DNA from: Clostridia bacterium
GTDB lineage: Bacteria > Bacillota > Clostridia > RGIG6154
Direction of reading: 5' to 3'
NCBI GenBank assembly: GCA_017622395.1
Contig: JAGARF010000017.1
Span: forward strand, 1-10,722
DNA: 10,722 nt
Shown: positions 1-6,702 of the stretch, in pieces
How the letters are laid out: each line of letters opens with the position of its first letter
How positions within the stretch are numbered: the first letter of the stretch is position 1
Notes under the pieces: model-generated
Seen by the model: the letters and a program-made list of their open reading frames with translations, nothing else
What the model was told of the DNA's origin: nothing
The model's database searches: none
Made by a program: the position numbers and the translations under genes

Positions 1-336
1 CTGCTTGCATATCCTCTGGCTAATGTATTTGTAGGTTATGATACGCAGCTTATGGAGCTTACATTGTCAGGTTTCAGATTGTTCGCTCTTTCCTTTATGT
101 TTATGGGCTTTGCCATTTACGGCTCCGGCTTTTTCACCGCACTTAACGACGGTGTTACCTCTGCAATCATTTCTTTTTTAAGAACAATAGTTTTTCAGGC
201 AGCATCAGTTATGCTTCTGCCTATGATTTTAGGCATTAACGGAATATGGCTTTCAATAGTTGTTGCAGAATTTATGGCGATGGTATTAAGCATACTATTT
301 GTATTCATAAAAAGCGATAAATATGGGTATTTGTAA
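1..336 (+). CDS. MATE family efflux transporter, C-terminal part (5' end outside window)
   Basis: The reading frame is open from base 1 and ends with TAA at 334-336, giving the last 111 residues of a longer protein. The fragment is very hydrophobic. It has about three membrane segments, a Gly/Phe-rich loop (YGSGFFTALNDG) followed by a helix with a single Arg (SFLRTIVFQ), then a G-I-N-G-I-W turn and a final helix ending in a short basic tail (FIKSDKYGYL). This order is typical of the C-terminal end of MATE (multi-antimicrobial extrusion, NorM/DinF-like) transporters, which exchange drugs or metabolites for Na+ or H+ in the cytoplasmic membrane. Substrate cannot be told. The first internal ATG is at 52, but the frame continues upstream with matching hydrophobic sequence, so this is a truncated gene rather than a small protein. 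The family call is from sequence pattern only; another MOP-superfamily flippase is possible. Confidence 0.8.
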   Translation: MLAYPLANVFVGYDTQLMELTLSGFRLFALSFMFMGFAIYGSGFFTALNDGVTSAIISFLRTIVFQAASVMLLPMILGINGIWLSIVVAEFMAMVLSILFVFIKSDKYGYL

Positions 337-365
337 CATCATCCCGCTTTAAGCGGAATGATGTT
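335..365. terminator. Long hairpin starting on the MATE stop codon
   Basis: AACATCAT (335-342) pairs perfectly with ATGATGTT (358-365). After one C/A mismatch, CCGC (344-347) pairs with GCGG (353-356) around a TTTAA loop. The stem begins inside the TAA stop codon. No U-run follows on the + strand, so it is not a textbook intrinsic terminator. It may still end or protect the MATE transcript, or be the first unit of the hairpin array to its right. Confidence 0.5.
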
Positions 366-366
366 G

Positions 367-380
367 TGTCCTTACGGACA
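367..380. repeat. Short hairpin TGTCC-ttac-GGACA
   Basis: A perfect 5-bp stem with a 4-base loop lies directly after the hairpin at 335-365. The A-rich stretch that follows (381-393) would be a U-run only for transcription from the opposite direction. It is probably part of the same cluster of palindromes; its function is unknown. Confidence 0.5.
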
Positions 381-417
381 AAACACAAAAAACGAACCAT
401 AGAGATATTTTTATCCA

Positions 418-588
418 AGTGATATTCCAACTTCGTTGGAGTGATATTTTTGATAAATCAAAAGTGATATTGAAACCATTCGGTTTCAGTGATATTATAT
501 TTGCCATTAAACTGTGCGAAGCACAATAGCACTTGGCAAAGCCAAATAAAATTGCATAGCAATATAACTTGCCTCAGGCAAATATAAC
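418..588. repeat. Left mosaic array of heptamer-plus-hairpin units
   Basis: Four exact copies of AGTGATATT begin at 418, 440, 463 and 488. The three gaps between them are each filled by a palindrome of different sequence: CCAAC-ttc-GTTGG (427-439), TTTGAT-aa-ATCAAA (449-462) and GAAACC-attc-GGTTTC (472-487). After about 16 bases without a clear stem come TGTGC-gaa-GCACA (513-525), TTGGC-aaa-GCCAA (533-545), ATTGC-ata-GCAAT (551-563) and TTGCC-tca-GGCAA (569-581). These are separated by ATAGCAC (526-532), ATAAAAT (546-552) and ATATAAC (562-568, 582-588), which are reverse complements of variants of GTGATAT. The array therefore has a left half in one orientation and a right half in the other. 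No ORF with coding character lies here. The repeats and stems are seen directly; that they form one family is inference, supported by the same units at 10585-10722. Confidence 0.85.
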
Positions 589-590
589 TG

Positions 591-622
591 AAAAAGCGAC
601 TTGTTTTGACAAGTCGCTTTTT
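591..622 (-). terminator. Strong intrinsic terminator after tRNA-Tyr
   Basis: AAAAAGCGACTTGT (591-604) pairs over all 14 bases with 609-622, around the loop TTTG. Read on the minus strand the GC-containing stem ends in a run of five T, two bases beyond the CCA end of tRNA-Tyr, as expected for the end of the tRNA transcript. The mirrored A and T runs would let it work for + strand transcripts as well. Confidence 0.85.
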
Positions 623-623
623 C

Positions 624-708
624 TGGTGGGGAGAGATGGATTCGAACCATCGAAGCGAGACGCAACAGATTTACAGTCTGCCCCCTTTGGCCACTCGGGA
701 ACCTCCCC
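624..708 (-). tRNA. tRNA-Tyr (anticodon GTA)
   Basis: The minus strand folds as a class II tRNA of 85 bases including an encoded CCA end. Acceptor GGGGAGG (702-708 complement) pairs with TCTCCCC, with one G-U pair at the base. The anticodon stem GCAGA/TCTGT encloses the loop CTGTAAA with anticodon GTA (complement of 672-674). A long variable arm with a GCG/CGC stem follows, as in bacterial tRNA-Tyr. The T loop is TTCGAAT. It is 6 bases downstream of tRNA-Thr and shares its promoter. Confidence 0.95.
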
Positions 709-714
709 AAAAAA

Positions 715-790
715 TGGAGCTGGTGGCAGGACTTGAACCTGTAACCTGCTGATTACAAATCAGCTGCTCTACCGATTGAGCTACACCAGC
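715..790 (-). tRNA. tRNA-Thr (anticodon TGT)
   Basis: The minus strand gives a 76-base cloverleaf with an encoded CCA end. Acceptor GCTGGTG pairs with CACCAGC; the D arm is GCTC/GAGC; the anticodon stem GCTGA/TCAGC encloses TTTGTAA with anticodon TGT (complement of 755-757); the T loop is TTCAAGT. The T stem ACAGG/CCTGC has an A-C mismatch at its base (positions 49/65); the other four pairs are intact. It is the first gene of the tRNA-Thr/tRNA-Tyr pair. Confidence 0.95.
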
Positions 791-819
791 TTATTATTTA
801 ACTGACGCAATCACTTAAC

Positions 820-865
820 TTGTATTAAGTCCTGCGTTTCAAGCACAGGACTTATTTTAATACAA
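820..865. promoter_or_regulatory. Inverted repeat overlapping the tRNA promoter
   Basis: TAAGTCCTG (826-834) is mirrored exactly by CAGGACTTA (846-854). TTGTAT (820-825) outside it pairs with ATACAA (860-865). The right arm covers the -10 region and start point of the tRNA promoter. There is no U-run, so a terminator role for read-through from the S41 gene is weak. It could be an operator or a processing hairpin. Function is not established. Confidence 0.5.
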
Positions 866-882
866 ATTAACTATTTTGTCAA
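854..882 (-). promoter_or_regulatory. Promoter of the tRNA-Thr/tRNA-Tyr unit
   Basis: On the minus strand a perfect -35 TTGACA (877-882) is followed after exactly 17 bases by TAAAAT (854-859). The expected start near 847 leaves a leader of about 56 bases before tRNA-Thr. The promoter lies just after the stop codon of the S41 protease gene, so the tRNA unit can be transcribed independently of that operon. Confidence 0.8.
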
Positions 883-903
883 TACCTTTTTTAAAAAATT
901 TTA

Positions 904-2040
904 TTATTTTTTTATTTTTATTACTTCTAATGCTTTCTGAAGCTGTAAATCTGCCTCAAAAGGAATAAGTTCTATATCAAAGCCCAAATATTCTTCAGAA
1001 TTTTCCACTTCATAGGAAGGAGCTACGCCGACCTTATGAATTTTATTTCCTTTTGGAGAATAGAAGTTTCCTATTGTAAGGTGTATACCGCTGTTTCCCG
1101 GAAGCTTAAAGGTTGTCTGTATTGAACCTTTGCCATAGGTATTAACCCCTACAATTTCCCCTCTGTTGTTTTCTTTAACCGCAGCTGCAAAGAACTCTGA
1201 TGCACTTGCACTGTATTCATTAACAAGTACCACAACAGGCTTGCTGTATATCTGTTTTCCTGATGCAGTATATACCATTTCACTGTTGTTATATTTTGTG
1301 TTGATAAGCGTTCCTTCATTTATGATTACATCAAGCATATTTATGGCAGTATCCAAAAGACCGCCTGTGTTGTTTCTTAAATCTATTATTATGCCGTCAG
1401 TTTCAGCAAGTTCTTCAACTGATTCTTTGAATTTTTCGTCTGTTTTTTCATCAAAAGATGTTACCTGAATATATCCGATGTTTTCAAATGTCTTACTGAA
1501 CACAGTCGGTATATATATTTTCTCTCTTTTGATATCAAAGCTTAATATCTCGCCTGCTCTGTCTGCTTTAATGTTAACACCCGTTCCTACTTCTCCTCTT
1601 ACTGCGTTTGCTATTTCGTTAACCGTAGAAAACTCCATATTCTCTCCGTCAACCTCAAGTATAACATCTCCGCTTTTGAGCCCGGCTGTTTCAGCTGGTG
1701 TTTCAGCATAAACCTTTACAACGCTGTTTCTTCCGTCTTCATTTGTTATGATTGAGATACCGATACCCGTAAACTCTCCTGTCAATTCTCCCGCAAATGC
1801 ATCATAACCATAGTCACTGCTGATAAATGATGTGTTTTCATCATTTAATGCATATACCATTCCTTCTATAGCACCTTCGTTGAGTTTTTTCATATCAATT
1901 TCGCCATAAAAGTTATTTTTTATTATGTTTTTTGCATATTCAAGAGAAAAATTGTTTGCGATTACATATCCAAAGGTTAAAACCGATGACATAACCGCCG
2001 TTATTGCTATTATTATAATCTGCTTTACAATTTTGTTCAT
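904..2040 (-). CDS. S41 family C-terminal processing protease (CtpA/CtpB-like)
   Basis: Predicted extracytoplasmic serine protease of 378 residues. Residues 8-28 form one N-terminal membrane anchor or signal segment; a PDZ domain lies at about 85-165 (GIGISI start, GLKSGDVILEVDG core); the S41 catalytic domain lies at about 180-350. The Ser/Lys/Gln set is intact: S279 in SASASE, K304 in TYGKGS and Q308, with the 25- and 4-residue spacings known for E. coli Prc and Bacillus CtpB. The oxyanion/substrate segment GIIIDLRNNTGG is at 216-227. It is the last gene of the ftsE operon, 8 bases after the M23 gene, and its AGGAG ribosome site overlaps that gene's TAG stop. Bacillus subtilis also has a ctpB next to ftsEX. 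The likely job is processing of an envelope protein linked to cell-wall hydrolysis or sporulation; the substrate is unknown. No clear terminator follows. Confidence 0.9.
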   Translation of the reverse strand: MNKIVKQIIIIAITAVMSSVLTFGYVIANNFSLEYAKNIIKNNFYGEIDMKKLNEGAIEGMVYALNDENTSFISSDYGYDAFAGELTGEFTGIGISIITNEDGRNSVVKVYAETPAETAGLKSGDVILEVDGENMEFSTVNEIANAVRGEVGTGVNIKADRAGEILSFDIKREKIYIPTVFSKTFENIGYIQVTSFDEKTDEKFKESVEELAETDGIIIDLRNNTGGLLDTAINMLDVIINEGTLINTKYNNSEMVYTASGKQIYSKPVVVLVNEYSASASEFFAAAVKENNRGEIVGVNTYGKGSIQTTFKLPGNSGIHLTIGNFYSPKGNKIHKVGVAPSYEVENSEEYLGFDIELIPFEADLQLQKALEVIKIKK

Positions 2041-2048
2041 ACTTACTC

Positions 2049-3203
2049 CTATTTTAGATATGGCATTGGGTCTGTATGCTGTCCGTTTATCATTACTTCA
2101 AAATGGCAATGAGGACCTGTTGAATATCCTGTACTTCCAACCTTTGCAATTGTCTGTCCTCTTACAACAAAATCGCCTTTGTTAACATTTAAAACCGAGT
2201 TATGTGCATAAAGCGTGCTGTATCCGTTACCGTGATTTATTACCACATAATTACCATATGCAACATTATACTCAGCCTTTACAACAGTACCGTCTGCACC
2301 TGCAACAACCGTTGCCCCCATAGGTGCACCGATATCCATTCCTGTATGCACCTTATACACTTTTAAAGTTGGGTGCATTCTTCCGCCGTACTGACTTGTT
2401 ATTGTTCCATATCCGGGTGTGGGCCATGCAAATGTACCACCGTTAAAGGACGCAGAAGTTTTACTTCCGCTTAACTCTGCCTGAAGTTGTCTTTTAAGAG
2501 CGGCTTCCTGTCTTTCTGCCTCGTCATATGCAGCTCTTAAGCTTTCAAGGTTGCCGTTTATTTCTCCAAGTGCCGTATTCATTTTATCAACCTCGGCATC
2601 AAGCTCATACTTTTTACCGTCTACGACTTCTTTTTTTGCCTCTATTTGTTCTTTTTCCGCCTCAATTTCCGCCTTTAACTCTTTCACCTGATTTTTGGTT
2701 TCTATTATGCGGTTATACATATTATTATCGTGATTTATTATCTGTTTTATTATTTCAATGTATGAAAGAATATCATTTAATGTGTCACTTCCGAAAAGCA
2801 TCGTTATATATGATGTATTATTGTCCTCATACATAACACGAAGTCTTTTCTTCATATTTTCATACTGTTCTTTTTCCTTGACTTCGCAATCTGCAATTTG
2901 TTCTTCGGCATCTGATATTTTTTCATTGCAATCATCGATTTCACTTTGAAGTCCGTTTATTTCACCTTGAATATCAGCTATCTGGGCATCAATTTCAGCG
3001 ACAATATCTAAAACGCCTTGTTTTTTCTCAGTTGCTTCCTGAATTTTATTCTGTATCTGTGTTTTTTCGTTCTGTTTTTGATTAATTCTGTCCTGAGTTG
3101 TATCCGCAAGAACAAAAAGCGGAGAAAGATATGAAATTACAAAAACAGCTACAAACACAAAAAGTATTATTGCCGCAACTATAGATTTTAATTTTTTGCT
3201 CAT
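2049..3203 (-). CDS. Coiled-coil M23 peptidoglycan endopeptidase (EnvC/LytM-like)
   Basis: This 384-residue secreted or membrane-anchored protein has a hydrophobic N-terminal segment (about 7-32), long charged coiled coils (about 35-125 and 155-245) interrupted by the stretch MLFGSDTLNDILSYIEIIKQ, and a C-terminal LytM domain (about 260-384). The metal site is complete: H286 and D290 in HTGMD, H334 in LYAH, and H365/H367 in GPHCHFEV. It should therefore be an active zinc endopeptidase that cuts peptide crosslinks, unlike E. coli EnvC, which lacks the zinc site and only activates amidases. The gene starts 9 bases after ftsX, and the GAGGT ribosome site contains the ftsX stop codon. Operon position and coiled-coil architecture make it the likely hydrolase regulated by FtsEX, comparable in role to CwlO or PcsB although those use NlpC/P60 or CHAP domains. 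The FtsEX link is inference. Confidence 0.92.
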   Translation of the reverse strand: MSKKLKSIVAAIILFVFVAVFVISYLSPLFVLADTTQDRINQKQNEKTQIQNKIQEATEKKQGVLDIVAEIDAQIADIQGEINGLQSEIDDCNEKISDAEEQIADCEVKEKEQYENMKKRLRVMYEDNNTSYITMLFGSDTLNDILSYIEIIKQIINHDNNMYNRIIETKNQVKELKAEIEAEKEQIEAKKEVVDGKKYELDAEVDKMNTALGEINGNLESLRAAYDEAERQEAALKRQLQAELSGSKTSASFNGGTFAWPTPGYGTITSQYGGRMHPTLKVYKVHTGMDIGAPMGATVVAGADGTVVKAEYNVAYGNYVVINHGNGYSTLYAHNSVLNVNKGDFVVRGQTIAKVGSTGYSTGPHCHFEVMINGQHTDPMPYLK

Positions 3204-3212
3204 TTTTCTACC

Positions 3213-4094
3213 TCAAACCTTAAGATGTTTTCTTATTGATATTGCACTTCCTGCCGCTCCTATTCCTATACCAACAGCACCAAATGCCGCCAGAAGCATC
3301 CACCATATATTCTTAAACGGAAGCATCTGCAAATCCTGAAAACTGAAGTTTCTGTATATAAAGAAATACGCAATCCATATTACTGCAAAAGAAATAAGTG
3401 CAGAGTATATTCCCATTATAACCCCTTCAACAACAAAGGGCCATCTTATAAACCAATCAGTTGCACCTACATATTTCATAATGTTAATTTCTTTTCTTCT
3501 GCCGTACACAGAAACCTTAACAGCATTCGCCACAATAAAGGCTGTTATAATACAGAAAAGAATTACCACCCATATACTTACATTTCTTACGGTCTTTCTG
3601 AACATATTTATGTAGCCTGCCGCTTCCCTGAAATCAGTTGTGTTTGCAACACCGTCTATTTTTTCAAGTGCTTTAACTACAGTTTCTGTAAGCTCAAGGT
3701 CGTTTATTTCTATTTTATATGAATCTCTGAAAGGGTTGTCCTCTCTTAATCCCTCTAAGATTTCTGCTTTATCGCCGAGTTTTTCAACATTTTCATCAAA
3801 AATCTGCTCTTTGGTGTATTTCTCCACACTTGCAACGCCTTCAATGAGTTTTATCTTATCGCCTATTTTATCGTACTGCTCAGCATCTAAGGTTTCGTCT
3901 ATAAAAACCTGTATCTGACAGCCTCTTGAAAATTGTTCTGTCATATATGACACATTGAAGATAAATGCCATAAATGCACCAAGTATAAATAAGGTTGCAA
4001 CGGTTGTTGAAATAGATGCAAGGGTTGTTACTTTGTTTTTCTTAAGGCTTTTTGATGCCTGACGGAAATAATATTTAAACGCATCACGAGTCAT
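3213..4094 (-). CDS. ftsX: Cell division protein FtsX, permease-like subunit
   Basis: The 293-residue protein has the FtsX layout: a cytoplasmic basic N-terminus (MTRDAFKYYFRQASKSLKKN), TM1 at about 27-50, an extracellular domain of about 120 residues, TM2 at about 172-194, then TM3 and TM4 at about 219-246 and 262-286 with a short basic tail. The segment YGRRKEINIMKYVGATDWFI before TM3 is typical of FtsX/MacB-type permeases. The chosen start (4094) has a GGGGG ribosome site 9 bases upstream and gives the usual FtsX N-terminus. The longer frame from 4118 would add eight residues with a poor ribosome site. The start lies inside the end of ftsE (11-base overlap), so the two are probably made in a fixed ratio. 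FtsX passes FtsE ATPase activity across the membrane to a wall hydrolase, here most likely the M23 protein encoded next. Confidence 0.93.
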   Translation of the reverse strand: MTRDAFKYYFRQASKSLKKNKVTTLASISTTVATLFILGAFMAFIFNVSYMTEQFSRGCQIQVFIDETLDAEQYDKIGDKIKLIEGVASVEKYTKEQIFDENVEKLGDKAEILEGLREDNPFRDSYKIEINDLELTETVVKALEKIDGVANTTDFREAAGYINMFRKTVRNVSIWVVILFCIITAFIVANAVKVSVYGRRKEINIMKYVGATDWFIRWPFVVEGVIMGIYSALISFAVIWIAYFFIYRNFSFQDLQMLPFKNIWWMLLAAFGAVGIGIGAAGSAISIRKHLKV

Positions 4095-4773
4095 AACCGT
4101 ATACCCCCTTTTCTTCATCTCTTACAATATTGCCGTGTTCGATTGCAATAACTCTTTTTTTCATTGTATCAACAATTTCTTTTGCATGAGTTGCAACTAT
4201 AACTGTTGTACCTCTTTTGTTAATGTCATCAAGGATGTGCATAATTTCCCAAGCTGTTTCAGGGTCAAGATTTCCTGTAGGCTCGTCTGCAACAAGCATA
4301 ACAGGATTGTTTATAATAGCTCTTGCTATTGCAACTCTCTGCTTTTCACCGCCTGAAAGCTGGTCAGGATAGGCATTCGCCCTGTCTGCAAGACCCACCT
4401 GATGAAGAATTTCAGGCACTCTTTTTCTTCTTATTCTTTTAGGTGTTCCCACGATTATCATTGCAAATTCCACATTTTCATAAACAGTTCTGTCGTCAAG
4501 AAGTCTGAAATCCTGGAAAACCACACCAAGTGTTCTTCTGAACATAGGAATGTCTTTTTCTTCTATTTCTTTGATATCCTTGTCATTTATTATAAATTCG
4601 CCCTCTGTGGGAAGTGTTTCTCTTAAAAACATTTTAATAAGTGTTGATTTACCTGCACCTGATGCACCGACGAGAAAAACAAATTCTCCTTTGTCTATAA
4701 GAAAATTTACATTGCTTAAAACCGGCTTACCAAGGTCATATGTCTTGCCTACATTTCTGGCACAAACCATCAT
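4084..4773 (-). CDS. ftsE: Cell division ATP-binding protein FtsE
   Basis: A 229-residue ABC ATPase with all motifs: Walker A GASGAGKST (36-44), Q-loop Q87 in VVFQDFRLL, signature LSGGEKQ (139-145), Walker B VMLVADEP (D163, E164) followed by TGNLDP, and H-loop H196. The short Q-loop context FQDFRLL and the TGNLDP sequence fit FtsE within the LolD/MacB group, and pairing with ftsX settles it. The ATG overlaps the TGA of the upstream regulator as ATGA, and GAGGAGG lies 9 bases before it, so translation is coupled to that gene. A second ATG follows immediately and could be used instead. FtsE is a cytoplasmic subunit that binds FtsX and, by ATP hydrolysis, controls peptidoglycan hydrolysis during growth, division or sporulation. 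Confidence 0.95.
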   Translation of the reverse strand: MMVCARNVGKTYDLGKPVLSNVNFLIDKGEFVFLVGASGAGKSTLIKMFLRETLPTEGEFIINDKDIKEIEEKDIPMFRRTLGVVFQDFRLLDDRTVYENVEFAMIIVGTPKRIRRKRVPEILHQVGLADRANAYPDQLSGGEKQRVAIARAIINNPVMLVADEPTGNLDPETAWEIMHILDDINKRGTTVIVATHAKEIVDTMKKRVIAIEHGNIVRDEEKGVYGYDS

Positions 4774-5804
4774 AACGCACTTCCTCCTCTTGATGTTCTT
4801 AAATATCTGTGTATGAGCATTGCCATTTTAAGGAGCATTGCATCATCAAATTTTCTTACATCAAGACCTGTAAGGCTTTTAAGCTTATCAAGTCTGAAAA
4901 CAAGAGTATTTCTGTGGATATAAAGCTCTCTTGCGGCAAGAGAAATATTAAGGTCGCAATCTAAAAATCTTTGAACTGTGTTCATAGTTTCGTTGTCTAT
5001 TTCTCTTAAAACATCTTCTTTCAGAACTTCATTTAAAAAAGCTTTGCACTTTTCTATTGGCACAGATGTAACAAGTCTGCTAACACCAAGACTCATATGT
5101 GCGTAAATCTTGTTTCTGTTTTCAAATATGTACCCAACATCAAGAGCACTTATTGCCGCCTTGTATGACTTGCTTAAGTCTGCAAGCTTTTCAGAAATTC
5201 CGCCAATACCTATTGATGGCTGTTCAAAAAGAGATTCAGAAATCCCTGATGAAATCTGCATTGCAATATTCATAAGCTTTGTGTTTGAAGGCTCGCTTTT
5301 GCAAGTTCTGATAAACACAAGCTCGTTTGCCGCATTTGTAAAGAGATAGTCGCCTTCTCTTACAGGTGCAACATCTTTTATTATTTCTTTTGCATCCTGC
5401 ATATTTTTGGAGGAAACATTGATTACAAATACAACTCTTATTTCTTCATCGCTTATTCCAAGGCATTGTGCTTTCCATGATATATTTTCTATTTTTTCAT
5501 TTACAACCTGCTGAAAGAAATATTCTTCATCATCACACTCACGGTTTACCGATTTAAACGCCGCAAGGGACTGTTTTATAATTTCAAGTACTGCCTCATT
5601 TTCCTGTTTTGTGAAAAGAACATATTTATCTGTTTTATCAAAATCAAGGTCTGTTTTTATGCATTTAATATCTGTCAAAGGATATCCTATGTATTTCTGC
5701 TGAGTGCAAGCAACAACAACATTTCTGTTATCGTAAATTCCTATAAGCTTATCATCGTTTGCCGAAAGACAGTCAAAATATCTTTGATATAATGAAATTG
5801 ACAT
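4770..5804 (-). CDS. PucR/CdaR-type helix-turn-helix regulator
   Basis: A 344-residue soluble protein. The C-terminal part (about 276-335) is a PucR-type HTH: LNISLAARELYIHRNT, then LVFRLDKLKSLTGLDVRKFD. The middle (about 120-225) resembles the GGDEF-like domain of CdaR regulators, with VVFVINV, EGDYLFTNAANELVFI and the signature PSIGIGGISEKLADLSKSYK. It lacks a GGDEF catalytic motif, so cyclase activity is not expected. The first 100 residues match nothing I recognise and may be a sensor. It is the promoter-proximal gene of the ftsE operon and overlaps ftsE by four bases. Related proteins elsewhere control carbohydrate-acid or purine use; here position suggests control of its own operon or of an envelope state, which is inference. 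The start at 5804 has only a weak GGAAA ribosome site. Confidence 0.82.
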   Translation of the reverse strand: MSISLYQRYFDCLSANDDKLIGIYDNRNVVVACTQQKYIGYPLTDIKCIKTDLDFDKTDKYVLFTKQENEAVLEIIKQSLAAFKSVNRECDDEEYFFQQVVNEKIENISWKAQCLGISDEEIRVVFVINVSSKNMQDAKEIIKDVAPVREGDYLFTNAANELVFIRTCKSEPSNTKLMNIAMQISSGISESLFEQPSIGIGGISEKLADLSKSYKAAISALDVGYIFENRNKIYAHMSLGVSRLVTSVPIEKCKAFLNEVLKEDVLREIDNETMNTVQRFLDCDLNISLAARELYIHRNTLVFRLDKLKSLTGLDVRKFDDAMLLKMAMLIHRYLRTSRGGSAL

Positions 5805-5863
5805 TTAATTTTCCAAGCCTTTCCGCCCATTATTTCCCGGGCAATAATGACAGCATAATCACA

Positions 5864-5892
5864 ATTATACTATTCTATGCTCTATTATAACA
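5864..5892 (-). promoter_or_regulatory. Candidate promoter of the regulator-ftsEX operon
   Basis: On the minus strand an extended -10 TGTTATAAT (5884-5892) lies 80 bases before the regulator start, with no good -35. A second TATAAT (5864-5869) is 15 bases further on. Three tandem ATAAC pentamers on the + strand (5888-5902) overlap the extended -10. Between promoter and gene, CATTATT (5828-5834) pairs with AATAATG (5843-5849) and could be an operator or leader hairpin. The start point is uncertain. Confidence 0.5.
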
Positions 5893-5914
5893 TAACATAA
5901 CTTTAAATGCAAAG

Positions 5915-5949
5915 AAAAAATGACGAATTTTAAAATTTCGTCATTTTTT
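5915..5949 (-). terminator. Terminator of the adhE-kinase operon
   Basis: AAAAAATGACGAA (5915-5927) pairs over 13 bases with TTCGTCATTTTTT (5937-5949), leaving a short AT loop. On the minus strand it lies 6 bases past the kinase stop codon and ends in a six-T run. It separates this operon from the regulator-ftsEX operon downstream and is symmetrical enough to act in both directions. Confidence 0.85.
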
Positions 5950-5955
5950 CACAAA

Positions 5956-6702
5956 TTATTCGTAGTCTGCTACATCTACCCATGAAAGGAGCAGTTCTCT
6001 TTCGTGAGGATTGCCTTTAACCGACTGTGATGCTGCAACGATTGGGAGCCATCTTTGAACATACTGTCTTGCCGTGTCGCTTTTTTTACAGAAAAGCTCA
6101 AGATATTTTTTCGCAAGCTCTTCTTTTCCTTCTAGCCAGAACAAAAGATATGTTCTTGCCGCATCTGCAGAGGCATTTCCTCTTGTTGCGTGTGCCCAAT
6201 CTATAATATATGCACTTCCATCTTCCCTTATTATTATGTTTGAAGGGTTAAAATCTCCGTGGCAGACTTTGTCGTGCTTAGGCATTCCTGCAAGTCTTGC
6301 GTGAAGCTCATACTTTTGTGTTGCAGTTAAGTCTGCTTCGTTGATTTTTCTGTCCATTTTATCTTTAAGTTTATTTAACAGAGGTGCTTTTTTGCTGTGT
6401 ATTTCAAGCTGAATATCAACTAATCTTTCAAGGTATTCTTCTGTCTTATCGGGATTTTCCTCCATAAGCTGAGCCATTGTTTTGCCCTTTATATACTCAG
6501 TTGTTATAGACCATTTGCCGTCTACCGTTGAAACTTCAAGAAGCTTTGGGATTTTAAGACCTGTTTCCTCAACTCTCGCCTGATTTAAAGCCTCGTTTAA
6601 AACATTGGCCTTTGAATACTCAGGGTCAAAAACCTTGATTATTTTTTCGCCGTCTTTATAAATTGTCTTGTCTTTTCTTTCTGCTATTATTTTTGCGGTC
6701 AT
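5956..6702 (-). CDS. APH/choline-kinase-fold phosphotransferase, substrate unknown
   Basis: A 248-residue protein with a small-molecule kinase fold. It has an N-terminal lobe with EKIIKVF (K23 as likely ATP-binding Lys), a hinge ITTEYIKGKTM (66-76), the catalytic loop HGDFNPSNI (148-156: D150 base, N155 metal ligand) and the metal-binding IIDWAHA (D168). It is about the length of aminoglycoside phosphotransferase-family proteins but is not recognisably a resistance enzyme; many such proteins phosphorylate sugars, choline or unidentified metabolites. The start ATG shares its A with the adhE TAA stop (TAATG), and GGAGGTG, inside the adhE end, is its ribosome site. It is therefore translated together with AdhE. 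A terminator follows after six bases. Involvement with alcohol or aldehyde metabolism is only suggested by this coupling. Confidence 0.85.
   Translation of the reverse strand: MTAKIIAERKDKTIYKDGEKIIKVFDPEYSKANVLNEALNQARVEETGLKIPKLLEVSTVDGKWSITTEYIKGKTMAQLMEENPDKTEEYLERLVDIQLEIHSKKAPLLNKLKDKMDRKINEADLTATQKYELHARLAGMPKHDKVCHGDFNPSNIIIREDGSAYIIDWAHATRGNASADAARTYLLFWLEGKEELAKKYLELFCKKSDTARQYVQRWLPIVAASQSVKGNPHERELLLSWVDVADYE

Noticed and set aside
418..588. CRISPR array
   Set aside because: The repeated element is only 7-9 bases and the intervals are self-complementary palindromes of 11-16 bases, not 25-40 base unique spacers. No cas genes are present.
335..622. Insertion sequence or MITE
   Set aside because: No transposase, no pair of long terminal inverted repeats and no target-site duplication could be seen; the structure is a run of small palindromes.
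507..710. 67-residue minus-strand ORF
   Set aside because: It runs through tRNA-Tyr, the terminator and hairpin units, so its composition is explained by those elements.
791..903. Riboswitch or T-box leader
   Set aside because: The region is too short, lacks T-box or known riboswitch motifs, and is explained by a tRNA promoter plus one inverted repeat.
1166..1711. Plus-strand ORFs opposite the S41 gene (and similar ones opposite M23, ftsE, adhE)
   Set aside because: They are antisense shadows without ribosome sites, rich in Ser/Phe/Leu as expected from the complement of real coding sequence.
4095..4118. Upstream ATG at 4118 as the ftsX start
   Set aside because: It would add eight residues without family resemblance and has a poor ribosome site; the ATG at 4094 has GGGGG at good spacing.
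4770..5804. Diguanylate cyclase
   Set aside because: The middle domain resembles GGDEF-like domains of CdaR regulators but has no GGDEF/GGEEF active-site motif.
5956..6702. Aminoglycoside resistance gene
   Set aside because: Only the fold and general kinase motifs are shared; the gene is coupled to adhE, shows no mobile context, and has no recognisable resistance subclass.
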